15,492 bases of DNA from an uncultured Clostridiaceae bacterium. GTDB lineage: Bacteria; Bacillota; Clostridia; Lachnospirales; Lachnospiraceae. This document shows positions 5,708 to 12,174 of the stretch, piece by piece. A program made the translations under genes and the position numbers. Under the pieces are notes generated by a model that did not search any database, was not told where the DNA came from, and saw only the letters and a list, made by a program, of their open reading frames with translations. The DNA lies in NCBI GenBank assembly GCA_958441075.1, contig CAUCBQ010000035.1:1-15492 (forward strand), given 5' to 3'. How positions within the stretch are numbered: position 1 is the stretch's first letter; the number at the start of each line of letters is the position of its first letter.

Positions 5708-7371
5708 GAGGCCGCCTCCCCTGATGGCGCTCCTGGTCCTCCGCCTGATGCTGGCCCGTTTCCTGCCTCAGAAGACGCTCCCGGACCGCCTTCTGAAACG
5801 ATTCCGTTACCACTTCCGGCTCCGGGGCCTCCTCCCGGAACAGTCTGGACTCCTGGACCTGACGGCGCTCCCGGACCGCCCTGACCTGCTCCGTCGCCGT
5901 TTCCGGAGCCTGACGGTACTCCCGGACCGCCTCCTGGCGTGTTTCCGCCTCCGGGTATTTCAGGAGAAGTATTTTCTCCTGTTCCCGCAGTCTGTCCCCC
6001 TGCCGGGTCTGTCTGAACAGGAGCAGTGACCGGCACTTCCGGCCCCACGCGGTAGATTGCCTTTGAGGCATTATAGGTATCTTTGTTTAACAGCGTACGC
6101 TCTGTCTCTGTACCGTCTACCGTAACCACCTTCCAGAGCCGGGATTTCATTCCCGTATGGGAAGACTGCACCCGCACCCTTGCACCGGGAGCCAGAGTAT
6201 TGTCAACAATCAGCTGCGGCTCACCAGGGCTGGTGGTGCCTATGGTTTCTGAAATATACTCCACCTTACGCCCCTGGGGCCGTGTTTCCTTTCCGTAAAG
6301 GGTAAAGGTCAGTTTTTTTCCGGAAGTATAGGCTTCTACATAAATGGGGGTGCTGTAATTATTTTTGATTTTAATATCCTTATAGGTTCCCGCTATGGCC
6401 GCATCCATAGAAGGCTTTACATAGGTAACAATCATGGAATGGTTCTGTCTCTGAACAATCTCCACCTCTGCTTCCAGAGATGCGCCATACAGTGTAGTCG
6501 CGATCTGGCAGACGCCTCCGCCGATGCTGTCTACTACCTTTCCGTTTTCATAGGCTGCTGCTGTCTTATAACCATTGGCTGTTGTAAAGGGCTGCAGGCA
6601 CTCATAGCCGGAGAGTACCTCTCCGGGCATCAGAACCCTGCCGTTTATCTTCGCCGCTCCCACAGAAAGATTGGTAGAACGGGCGGCCCCGCTGCTTGAA
6701 AAGTCTGTGGTACAGGTTCCCAGCACATCCTGAATGGAAGCCAGATCCTCAGATGTGATATCCGGCTCCCAATCTGTAATCACCGCATCCGCCTGGATTG
6801 TACCTTTCTGCTGTCCGGTCAGAGCCTCATTCAGCGCTGAAACTGTTGCTTCCGTATCAACGGCTCGTCCTGTTACTGCCTCTGTAATCACAAAAGCGCC
6901 GTTTTCCCGGCGTATGGAGGCATTTTGAGGCTGCGTCAGGATATCCTGACTATGGGTATCCACAAAAGCAGTTACCTTCTCAGGGTCCACTGCTGTTTCA
7001 ATGGTAAGTTCCACCGGAGCCTGGGAAAGATCTTTTTTCACCATATACTGACGAATCAGACTTCCTCCTGCATATTCTTTCAGTGTTTCCTCAATCTGGC
7101 TTTCATTGCTCCAGTAAAGCCCCAGCTCTTTTGCCGTTGTTTCCTGATTTTGTCCATCCAGAGTAAGGATGACCTGGCGGTTTCCCAGCTCCTCCTCATA
7201 AGTCTCTATTACATCACGGGCCTCCCCACAGGTTTTTCCTGCCAGATCCTGCCCCTGTACACGAATCCCGTCGGGAAGTACAGGAGCCGCCATGGCTGTA
7301 CCAGGGAAGGCCCATACTGCCCCGGCTGCCGCCATGGCAGTCAGGGCTGTTTTCCACATTTTATTTTTCAT
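5704..7371 (-). CDS. Secreted VanW-domain protein with PG-binding region, G5-like domain and Gly/Pro-rich tail
   Basis: A 555-residue exported protein. A signal peptide (KNKMWKTALTAM to AMAAP, cleavage near 28) is followed by a putative peptidoglycan-binding/YoaR-like region (about 35-200) and a VanW domain (about 215-345). The VanW domain contains STNLSVGAAKINGRVLMPGE and SIGGGVCQIATTLYGA with its conserved Cys. A G5-like beta segment (about 363-445) and a low-complexity Gly/Pro/Ser tail (about 455-555) complete it. The tail lacks a membrane anchor or LPXTG motif. VanW is linked to cell-envelope and glycopeptide contexts but its activity is unknown; one VanW gene alone does not imply vancomycin resistance. 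I chose the ATG at 7371, nine bases after AAAGGA; a GTG lies six bases upstream. It is coupled to the next gene by a four-base overlap. Confidence 0.88.
   Translation of the reverse strand: MKNKMWKTALTAMAAAGAVWAFPGTAMAAPVLPDGIRVQGQDLAGKTCGEARDVIETYEEELGNRQVILTLDGQNQETTAKELGLYWSNESQIEETLKEYAGGSLIRQYMVKKDLSQAPVELTIETAVDPEKVTAFVDTHSQDILTQPQNASIRRENGAFVITEAVTGRAVDTEATVSALNEALTGQQKGTIQADAVITDWEPDITSEDLASIQDVLGTCTTDFSSSGAARSTNLSVGAAKINGRVLMPGEVLSGYECLQPFTTANGYKTAAAYENGKVVDSIGGGVCQIATTLYGASLEAEVEIVQRQNHSMIVTYVKPSMDAAIAGTYKDIKIKNNYSTPIYVEAYTSGKKLTFTLYGKETRPQGRKVEYISETIGTTSPGEPQLIVDNTLAPGARVRVQSSHTGMKSRLWKVVTVDGTETERTLLNKDTYNASKAIYRVGPEVPVTAPVQTDPAGGQTAGTGENTSPEIPGGGNTPGGGPGVPSGSGNGDGAGQGGPGAPSGPGVQTVPGGGPGAGSGNGIVSEGGPGASSEAGNGPASGGGPGAPSGEAAS
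5706..5990. repeat. GC-rich imperfect repeats encoding the Gly/Pro tail
   Basis: The 3' part of the VanW gene is built from imperfect copies of a unit read on the plus strand as GCTCCCGGACCGCC (for example near 5774, 5860 and 5921, with variants GCTCCTGGTCCTCCGCC near 5728 and GGGGCCTCCTCCCGG near 5826). It encodes GGPGAPSG-type peptide steps. The spacing is irregular and not a CRISPR pattern. The stretch is much richer in G and C than its neighbours and keeps other frames open by chance. Confidence 0.75.
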
Positions 7372-7437
7372 TCTCACATATCCTTTTCATTCCGGAATCC
7401 GGTTTCTCCCGGCATTTTGGCCCGTCTCACAGATGTT

Positions 7438-7548
7438 TTAGTACATCAGTGCGCTTAAAGCCATAGGTACGATCATAGCCAGTACCAGAATCACAACAAT
7501 AATGGTTGAAATGATCTTCTTTGTCTTATGGTCTCTCATATTCAGCAT
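7438..7548 (-). CDS. 36-residue single-pass membrane micropeptide
   Basis: A very small gene encoding MLNMRDHKTKK, then a hydrophobic segment of about 20 residues (IISTIIVVILVLAMIVPMAL), then SALMY. The charged N-terminus followed by a C-terminal anchor suggests an N-in, tail-anchored membrane protein. An AGAGGTG ribosome binding site lies five bases before the ATG at 7548, and the gene fits neatly between the exonuclease stop (7562) and the VanW gene (7371) in the long operon. It recalls in size and layout the Prli42-type micropeptide that tethers stressosomes in Listeria and other Firmicutes, but the sequence likeness is too weak for me to name it so. No function is assigned. Confidence 0.7.
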   Translation of the reverse strand: MLNMRDHKTKKIISTIIVVILVLAMIVPMALSALMY

Positions 7549-7561
7549 TTTTTCACCTCTT

Positions 7562-8341
7562 TTAATCCTGCGGTCCCTTCCTTCTGCCGGAACCGCCCAC
7601 AAAACCGTTATGTCGGGAAGACAGAGAATGCTCTGTAAGTCTCCCCCTCTGCAGAATGATCTGGTCAATCAGTCTGGACGCCTCGCTTCTGCTTAAAGTA
7701 TCCGTCTGCAGAGTTATGTCTATTCTATGACATTTTATCAAATCCTGCAAGTATTCTTTTTGCCTTTTTGTGGCAGGCTGCTCCCGTTTTGCCTTGTGTA
7801 TCAGCAGCTGAGGAACAAAAAGCTCTTCCCGTTTCTCTCCGTAAAGAGCCCTCAGCTTTTCATAGAGCAGATACGCAGACTCCGCATCCGCCTCTGCACG
7901 GTGGGCGGCTGACTGAGGGATCTGAAACCAGGCACAGGCAGCTGACAGGTTCTTTTTCTCATCCGGCGGCATCAAATGACGGCACAGCGTCAGGGTATCA
8001 ATAGCCCTGCATTCGCATTCCAGACGGCTGTTTACTGCCGCCTGCTTTAAAAAGCGGTAATCAAAAAGGATATTGTGGCCCAAAAGCGGAAGACCTTCAC
8101 AAAAGGCCAAAAGCTCTCCAATCACATTTTCTATGAGAGGCGCTGTCTGTACCATCTCATCTGTAATTCCCGTAAGCTGCGTAATTTTTTCCGAAATGGG
8201 TTTTCCCGGATGAACCAGTGTCACAAAGCGCTCCTGTATTCTTCCATCTACTACCTTTAGCGCTGCTGCCTCTGTAATCTTTTCTGTCTTTGATTCCAGA
8301 CCTGTAGTCTCTAAATCAAGAGCAATATAAGAAGTCATCAT
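7562..8341 (-). CDS. DnaQ-like 3'-5' exonuclease (DEDDh) with C-terminal extension
   Basis: A 259-residue DEDDh exonuclease of the DnaQ/PolC-epsilon type, acting on DNA 3' ends. The catalytic set is complete: D9 and E11 in ALDLETTG, D94 in GHNILFDYRFL, H147 and D152 in HRAEADAE. The exonuclease domain covers roughly residues 1-170. A C-terminal extension follows, with TKRQKEYLQDLI (191-202) and LSRSEASRLIDQII (216-229), a helical motif seen appended to various clostridial nucleic-acid proteins, and then a basic, disordered end. It is a stand-alone exonuclease, not a polymerase subunit fused to a polymerase domain. Its ATG overlaps the nth stop by four bases (ATGA), pointing to co-translation with endonuclease III. 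Confidence 0.9.
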   Translation of the reverse strand: MMTSYIALDLETTGLESKTEKITEAAALKVVDGRIQERFVTLVHPGKPISEKITQLTGITDEMVQTAPLIENVIGELLAFCEGLPLLGHNILFDYRFLKQAAVNSRLECECRAIDTLTLCRHLMPPDEKKNLSAACAWFQIPQSAAHRAEADAESAYLLYEKLRALYGEKREELFVPQLLIHKAKREQPATKRQKEYLQDLIKCHRIDITLQTDTLSRSEASRLIDQIILQRGRLTEHSLSSRHNGFVGGSGRRKGPQD

Positions 8342-9027
8342 GGATTCTTACCTCCGTTAAACATCACCGGTTCTTCGCAGGAAGGGCAGTATTCCTTTAA
8401 AAAGCATTCTCCGCACTTTGGCTTTCTGGCTGTGCAGATGGTTCTTCCCAGCGTAATAATATGGATATTCCACAGAATCCAGTGATCCTTTGGCAGCACC
8501 TTCATCAAATCGTATTCCACCTTTTCCGGCTCCTCCTCCAAAGTCAGGCCAAGCTTTCGGGAAATTCTTTTTACATGAGTATCCACCACAATGCTTGGCA
8601 CATGGTAAATATTTCCCCTGATCACATTGGCTGTCTTTCTTCCCACTCCGGCCAGAGAAGTCAGATCCGCTAAAGCCTCTGGCACTTCTCCTGAAAACCG
8701 CTCTATCAGGTCTCTGGCGCAGAGAATAATATTCTTTGCCTTGCTGTGATAAAAGCCAATGGAATGGATATCCTGCTCCATCTCCTTTACATCTGCTGCG
8801 GCAAATGCTTCTAAAGAAGGGTATTTTCTGAATAAATCCGCCGTTACAATATTCACTCTGGCATCCGTGCACTGGGCGCTTAAAATCACGGCAATCAAAA
8901 GCTGCCAGGGTGTTTCATGGTTCAAATAGCAGATAAGCTCTGTGCCGTATTCCCGGTCCAGCGCTTCCAGTATATGGTTTACCCGCTGACTGCGGACAGC
9001 CTTTGTCTCCCTTTTTATCTTAGGCAT
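8338..9027 (-). CDS. nth: Endonuclease III (DNA glycosylase/AP lyase)
   Basis: A 229-residue base-excision-repair enzyme that removes oxidised pyrimidines and cleaves abasic sites. The helix-hairpin-helix LAGVGRKTANVIRGN carries the catalytic lysine K131, and the catalytic aspartate D149 lies in VVDTHVKR. The C-terminal [4Fe-4S] cluster is complete, with C198-x6-C205-x2-C208-x5-C214. Length and layout are those of a normal Nth. A GAGGAG ribosome binding site stands eight bases before the ATG at 9027. The gene overlaps the upstream radical SAM gene by 13 bases and the downstream exonuclease gene by four. Confidence 0.97.
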   Translation of the reverse strand: MPKIKRETKAVRSQRVNHILEALDREYGTELICYLNHETPWQLLIAVILSAQCTDARVNIVTADLFRKYPSLEAFAAADVKEMEQDIHSIGFYHSKAKNIILCARDLIERFSGEVPEALADLTSLAGVGRKTANVIRGNIYHVPSIVVDTHVKRISRKLGLTLEEEPEKVEYDLMKVLPKDHWILWNIHIITLGRTICTARKPKCGECFLKEYCPSCEEPVMFNGGKNP

Positions 9028-10850
9028 ATATTACGCTCCTCATTCATTACCCGCACTGCCCTGGCATTATACGTCAGAGGATCACGGTTTTTATAGTCAA
9101 ACAGCAAAAAGCTCCCGTCTGCCATGGGTTCCAGGTGGGCCATCTTTGCCAGCTGGCGGGAATCATATCCTGTATAGTCCGGCAAAAAGACAGGACATTC
9201 CTCTTCCTGCTTAAAGAAGCTTCGCACCTGTTCCTTAAAAGATGTGAGCTCTCTGGCAAAGGATGGGCGGCTTTTGCTGTTCTCCCGGAGATACAGATCG
9301 GTCATTAAGGCATCTCTGTACTGCTCCGCCTTCTGATCCCCAGCCGGTCCCCAGCCCCCCAAAAGCTCTTCCTGTGCCAGTTCCCACAAAATCTCATACC
9401 GCGCCAGACGGCTGTGGTTTGCGCCGTCGTATCCCTTCTTCTGATAAAATCCTGCCAGAGCCAGGAACATTTCATAGGGAGTTTCAAATTCCTTCTCCAG
9501 TTTTTCCAGAGTGCAGGTAAACTGACGGCTGTTATAATAGATCTCCACCATCTCCTCCACTGCCTTCAGTTCTAAAATATCCCCATAGGAAAGCCAGCGG
9601 GTGGACAGTACCTCATAGGGCGGTGCAAAAGAGTACAAAAGCTCACAGGAAGGAATCAGTTCTTCCATGTAAGAGCCCTTTAACACCTTCAAAAAGCCCA
9701 GCTGCAGCTGCTCCGGCTCCATTGCGTATACCTGATTAAAGGACCGTCTAAAGCTGCTTAGATCCTCATGGGGAAGGCCTGCGATAAGATCCAGGTGCTG
9801 ATGAATATTATGCCAGCTGTTGATCCTGTGGGTAATCTCCCCTATTTCTCCGATATCCGTTTTTCTGCGGATAGCTGAAAGCGTATCCGGATTGGTGGAC
9901 TGGACACCGATTTCCAGCTGAATCAATCCGGGGCGCATGGCGGAAAGCAGCTCCAGCTCCTCCTGATCCAGAAGATCTGCCGCAATTTCAAAATGAAAGT
10001 TGGTAATGCCGTTGTCATTTTCCCGAATAAACTGCCAGACTGCCATAGCGTGGGATTTTCTGCAGTTAAAAGTCCGGTCCACAAACTTCACCTGCGGAAC
10101 CTTCGCCTTTAAAAAGAAGGACAGTTCCTCTCTCACCAGCTCCAGACTGCGGAACCGGACGCTTTTATCAATAGAAGAGAGGCAGTAGGCACAGGAAAAG
10201 GGACAGCCTCTGCTGCTCTCATAGTAAATGATTCTATGCTCCAGCTGCCCCATATCCAGAAAGGCATAGGGAAAGGGGATCTGATCCATATCGATTGCAG
10301 GACGGGTTCCGGTGTCAATTACAGCCGGTTCTCCCCCTTCTGTATCATCCTGCTTATCCAAAAATACCAGTCCCGGCGTCTCTTTCAGCCTCATTTCTTC
10401 CGAATATCCACCGGGCAAAGCTTCACACCCTTCTTTTTCCACCAGTAACTGTAAAAGCTGTGCAAAGGTTTCCTCGCCTTCCCCTTTCATCACCAGATCC
10501 ACCGCAGGCTGTTCTCTTAAAATTTCCTCTCCGCAATAGGACACCTCAGGCCCGCCAAGCCAGATTTTCACCCTGGGGAGAATCTTTTTTATATCTGCAA
10601 GGAGAGATTTTATATAGGAAATATTCCATATATAACAGGAAAAGCCGATCACATCCGGCTGCCTGCGGTACAGATCCTGAAGAATCCGCTCCAGCTGGTG
10701 ATTGATGGTATATTCAGCCAGCTGGATCTGTACCTGTTCTTTCCTGCAGCCCTGTTTTTCCAGTATTTTTTCACCATAAGCCTTCAGGCTGTAAATTCCC
10801 AGATTAGAGTGAATATATTTGGCATTCACCGCTGCCAGAAGAATTTTCAT
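9015..10850 (-). CDS. B12-binding-domain radical SAM protein with DUF4080
   Basis: A 611-residue radical SAM protein. Residues 1-140 form a cobalamin-binding-like Rossmann domain (MKILLAAVNAKYIHSNLG, then DVIGFSCYIWN and WLGGPEVSY). The radical SAM core follows, with the [4Fe-4S] motif C216-x3-C220-x2-C223 in SSRGCPFSCAYC and later IQLEIGVQS and LDLIAGLPHED. The C-terminal third matches DUF4080 in style (FLKVLKGSYME, PPYEVLSTRWLSY). No TRAM domain is present, so it is not MiaB or RimO. The cobalamin domain lacks an obvious DxHxxG motif, as in many members of this class, so any cobalamin would bind base-off. The substrate is unknown. It sits five bases after the dCMP deaminase gene and overlaps nth. 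Confidence 0.88.
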   Translation of the reverse strand: MKILLAAVNAKYIHSNLGIYSLKAYGEKILEKQGCRKEQVQIQLAEYTINHQLERILQDLYRRQPDVIGFSCYIWNISYIKSLLADIKKILPRVKIWLGGPEVSYCGEEILREQPAVDLVMKGEGEETFAQLLQLLVEKEGCEALPGGYSEEMRLKETPGLVFLDKQDDTEGGEPAVIDTGTRPAIDMDQIPFPYAFLDMGQLEHRIIYYESSRGCPFSCAYCLSSIDKSVRFRSLELVREELSFFLKAKVPQVKFVDRTFNCRKSHAMAVWQFIRENDNGITNFHFEIAADLLDQEELELLSAMRPGLIQLEIGVQSTNPDTLSAIRRKTDIGEIGEITHRINSWHNIHQHLDLIAGLPHEDLSSFRRSFNQVYAMEPEQLQLGFLKVLKGSYMEELIPSCELLYSFAPPYEVLSTRWLSYGDILELKAVEEMVEIYYNSRQFTCTLEKLEKEFETPYEMFLALAGFYQKKGYDGANHSRLARYEILWELAQEELLGGWGPAGDQKAEQYRDALMTDLYLRENSKSRPSFARELTSFKEQVRSFFKQEEECPVFLPDYTGYDSRQLAKMAHLEPMADGSFLLFDYKNRDPLTYNARAVRVMNEERNICLR

Positions 10851-10855
10851 TTTCC

Positions 10856-11350
10856 TTAAACCTCAATCTCAATTTTCCGCCCTGTAGGCTGATACTGGTA
10901 ATATCTTACTCCAGCTGCATTGAGCATCCGCTTGGAAGCACGCACGGCAGGCGTATCGGCGTACTTGTCCTCGCCGTAAACAACCGTAGTTATTCCCGCC
11001 TGTATAATAGCCTTCGCACATTCATTGCATGGAAAAAGAGTCACATAGAGCTTGCTTCCCTCCAGGCTTCCGCCTCTGTAATTTAAAATGGCATTCAGCT
11101 CACTGTGAGTGGAATAAAAATATTTTGCATTGTAGGGATCGTCTGCCTCATGCTCTTTTCCCCAGGGAAATTCATCATCGGAACATCCCTTTGGAAAGCC
11201 ATTATACCCCATAGAAAGAATCTTGTTATCCTGACTTACGATGCAGGCTCCTACCTGGGTGCTGGGGTCCTTGGAGCGCTTTCCTGACAGACAGGCCACT
11301 CCCATAAAATATTCATCCCAGGTGATATAATTCTCACGTTTTCCTGACAT
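10856..11350 (-). CDS. comEB: Deoxycytidylate (dCMP) deaminase
   Basis: A 164-residue zinc deaminase converting dCMP to dUMP, the precursor for thymidylate synthesis. The zinc ligands and catalytic Glu are visible: H82 and E84 in STHSELNAIL, C108 and C111 in LFPCNECAKAI. KDPSTQVGACIV (near 27-38) and GYNGFPKGCSDD are typical of the ComEB/dCMP deaminase family. I chose the ATG at 11350, which has AGGAG six bases upstream; an in-frame TTG at 11389 overlaps the promoter. It is the first gene of the long operon. ComEB is named from the Bacillus com operon but is not itself needed for DNA uptake there, so the name implies no competence role here. Confidence 0.94.
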   Translation of the reverse strand: MSGKRENYITWDEYFMGVACLSGKRSKDPSTQVGACIVSQDNKILSMGYNGFPKGCSDDEFPWGKEHEADDPYNAKYFYSTHSELNAILNYRGGSLEGSKLYVTLFPCNECAKAIIQAGITTVVYGEDKYADTPAVRASKRMLNAAGVRYYQYQPTGRKIEIEV

Positions 11351-11388
11351 TTTTTTCTCCTGTTCTTTGTATGTTTTCTTTGTACTCA

Positions 11389-11417
11389 ACTATATAATAG
11401 ATCGGGTGAAAATGCAA
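11389..11417 (-). promoter_or_regulatory. SigA-type promoter for the ten-gene operon
   Basis: On the minus strand TTGCAT (11417-11412) and TATAGT (11394-11389) are separated by exactly 17 bases, 39 bases before the comEB start codon. It is the only convincing promoter I see upstream of the long gene run that ends at the trmL terminator. A weaker overlapping TATTAT/TATATA lies just upstream of the -10. Confidence 0.72.
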
Positions 11418-11435
11418 GGACAGAGCCTGCTGCGC

Positions 11436-11690
11436 CTAAACTTCCAAATGAATCGCTCTCACTGCCCACTCTGCATCCTTTTTATCCACATAAAAGGAAT
11501 ATGTAACCAGAATCCTGTTATTTCCCATGCTTCCCATTCTGGCCGGATCGATAGGATTTCGCCTTGAATCATCACGGGCCTTCATCTTGTACGGTATCTG
11601 ATTCTCATTGAGAATTTCCTGAACCCGTTCCTTTTTGGAGCTGTCTGAAGTGGAGTATATCAGTTCTGTCTTACCTGTGAAAAAGCTCAT
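11436..11690 (-). CDS. DUF2007-like small protein
   Basis: An 84-residue protein with ELIYSTSDSSKKERVQEILNENQIPYK, a variable basic middle (residues 38-55) and RILVTYSFYVDKKDAEWAVRAI at the end. This is the beta-alpha-beta-beta-alpha pattern of DUF2007, described as a putative signal-transducing or PII-like small domain of unknown function. The match is by eye and the middle is atypical. A GGAG lies eight bases before the ATG at 11690. It stands alone between the DUF1667 gene hairpin and the comEB promoter. No terminator is visible after it, so read-through into the long operon is possible. Confidence 0.6.
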   Translation of the reverse strand: MSFFTGKTELIYSTSDSSKKERVQEILNENQIPYKMKARDDSRRNPIDPARMGSMGNNRILVTYSFYVDKKDAEWAVRAIHLEV

Positions 11691-11743
11691 ACATTTCTCT
11701 CCTTTGCAATAATGGTATAAAATCCCTTTTATAAATACAGACA

Positions 11744-11772
11744 GCCGAACCGATTTTCACCATCGGTCCGGC
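11744..11772 (-). terminator. Hairpin closing the GlpA-like/GlpB-like/DUF1667 operon
   Basis: On the minus strand GCCGGACCGAT (11772-11762) pairs with ATCGGTTCGGC (11754-11744). This is 11 base pairs with one G-U and a seven-base loop. Only a weak T-rich run follows (TGTCTGTATTTAT), so termination may be partial or factor-assisted. It lies about 20 bases after the DUF1667 stop. Confidence 0.6.
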
Positions 11773-11793
11773 CATTTTCATACACAACAGATT

Positions 11794-12174
11794 CTACTGT
11801 TGTCTCTCTACTGTTTTCGTCACAATCACATCCGAATCATATCCCAAAATTCCTTTTATCACCACCGTTCCCGCCTTCACCGGGGCTGTGACACGGCAGC
11901 TGCGGATTTCCTCCATAGCGTCAAAAATCCTGTCCTTGGGAATCGGAGCCGTAAGGCGGACACTGGCCAGAGGCAGTTCCCCTCCTTCTATCAGAATGGA
12001 GGTTGCGATATTTCGTCTGGGATCTGTAAGTTCCTGCTCCACATAAGCTTTTCCTCTGGGACATGCAGCCCCCTCTATGGAGCAAATCCGGCAGGTTCCA
12101 TCCTCCCGTTTTTCCAGCTCTGCTGTGATCTCACAGCCATTTGGGCAGATAATGCAGGTAAATTCTCTTAACAT
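11794..12174 (-). CDS. DUF1667 cysteine-rich redox protein
   Basis: A 126-residue DUF1667 protein. Two cysteine clusters are conserved: CIICPNGC (C7, C10, C14) and CRICSIEGAACPRG (C28, C31, C38), followed by GKAYVEQE. They suggest a metal or iron-sulfur site. The C-terminal half (VRLTAPIPKDRIFDAMEEIRSCRVTAPVKAG) is the usual family ending. In Clostridia this gene regularly follows GlpA-like and GlpB-like flavoproteins, where it may stand in for the GlpC electron-transfer subunit; that role is inferred from context. Its start overlaps the stop of the upstream oxidoreductase by seven bases. Confidence 0.88.
   Translation of the reverse strand: MLREFTCIICPNGCEITAELEKREDGTCRICSIEGAACPRGKAYVEQELTDPRRNIATSILIEGGELPLASVRLTAPIPKDRIFDAMEEIRSCRVTAPVKAGTVVIKGILGYDSDVIVTKTVERQQ

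Noticed and set aside
5561..6071. Long open frames on both strands across the VanW tail, 107 to 132 codons, rich in Pro/Arg.
   Set aside because: They come from the GC-rich repeats, which leave other frames open. They have no ribosome binding sites and no recognisable protein, and they overlap well-supported genes.
5704..7371. Treating the VanW protein as evidence of a vancomycin-resistance cluster.
   Set aside because: No vanH, vanA-type ligase, vanX, vanR or vanS is nearby, and VanW domains are common in clostridial cell-wall proteins.
9015..10850. Naming the radical SAM protein MiaB, RimO or an oxygen-independent coproporphyrinogen oxidase.
   Set aside because: It has an N-terminal cobalamin-type domain and a DUF4080-like C-terminus. 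There is no TRAM domain and no HemN signature.
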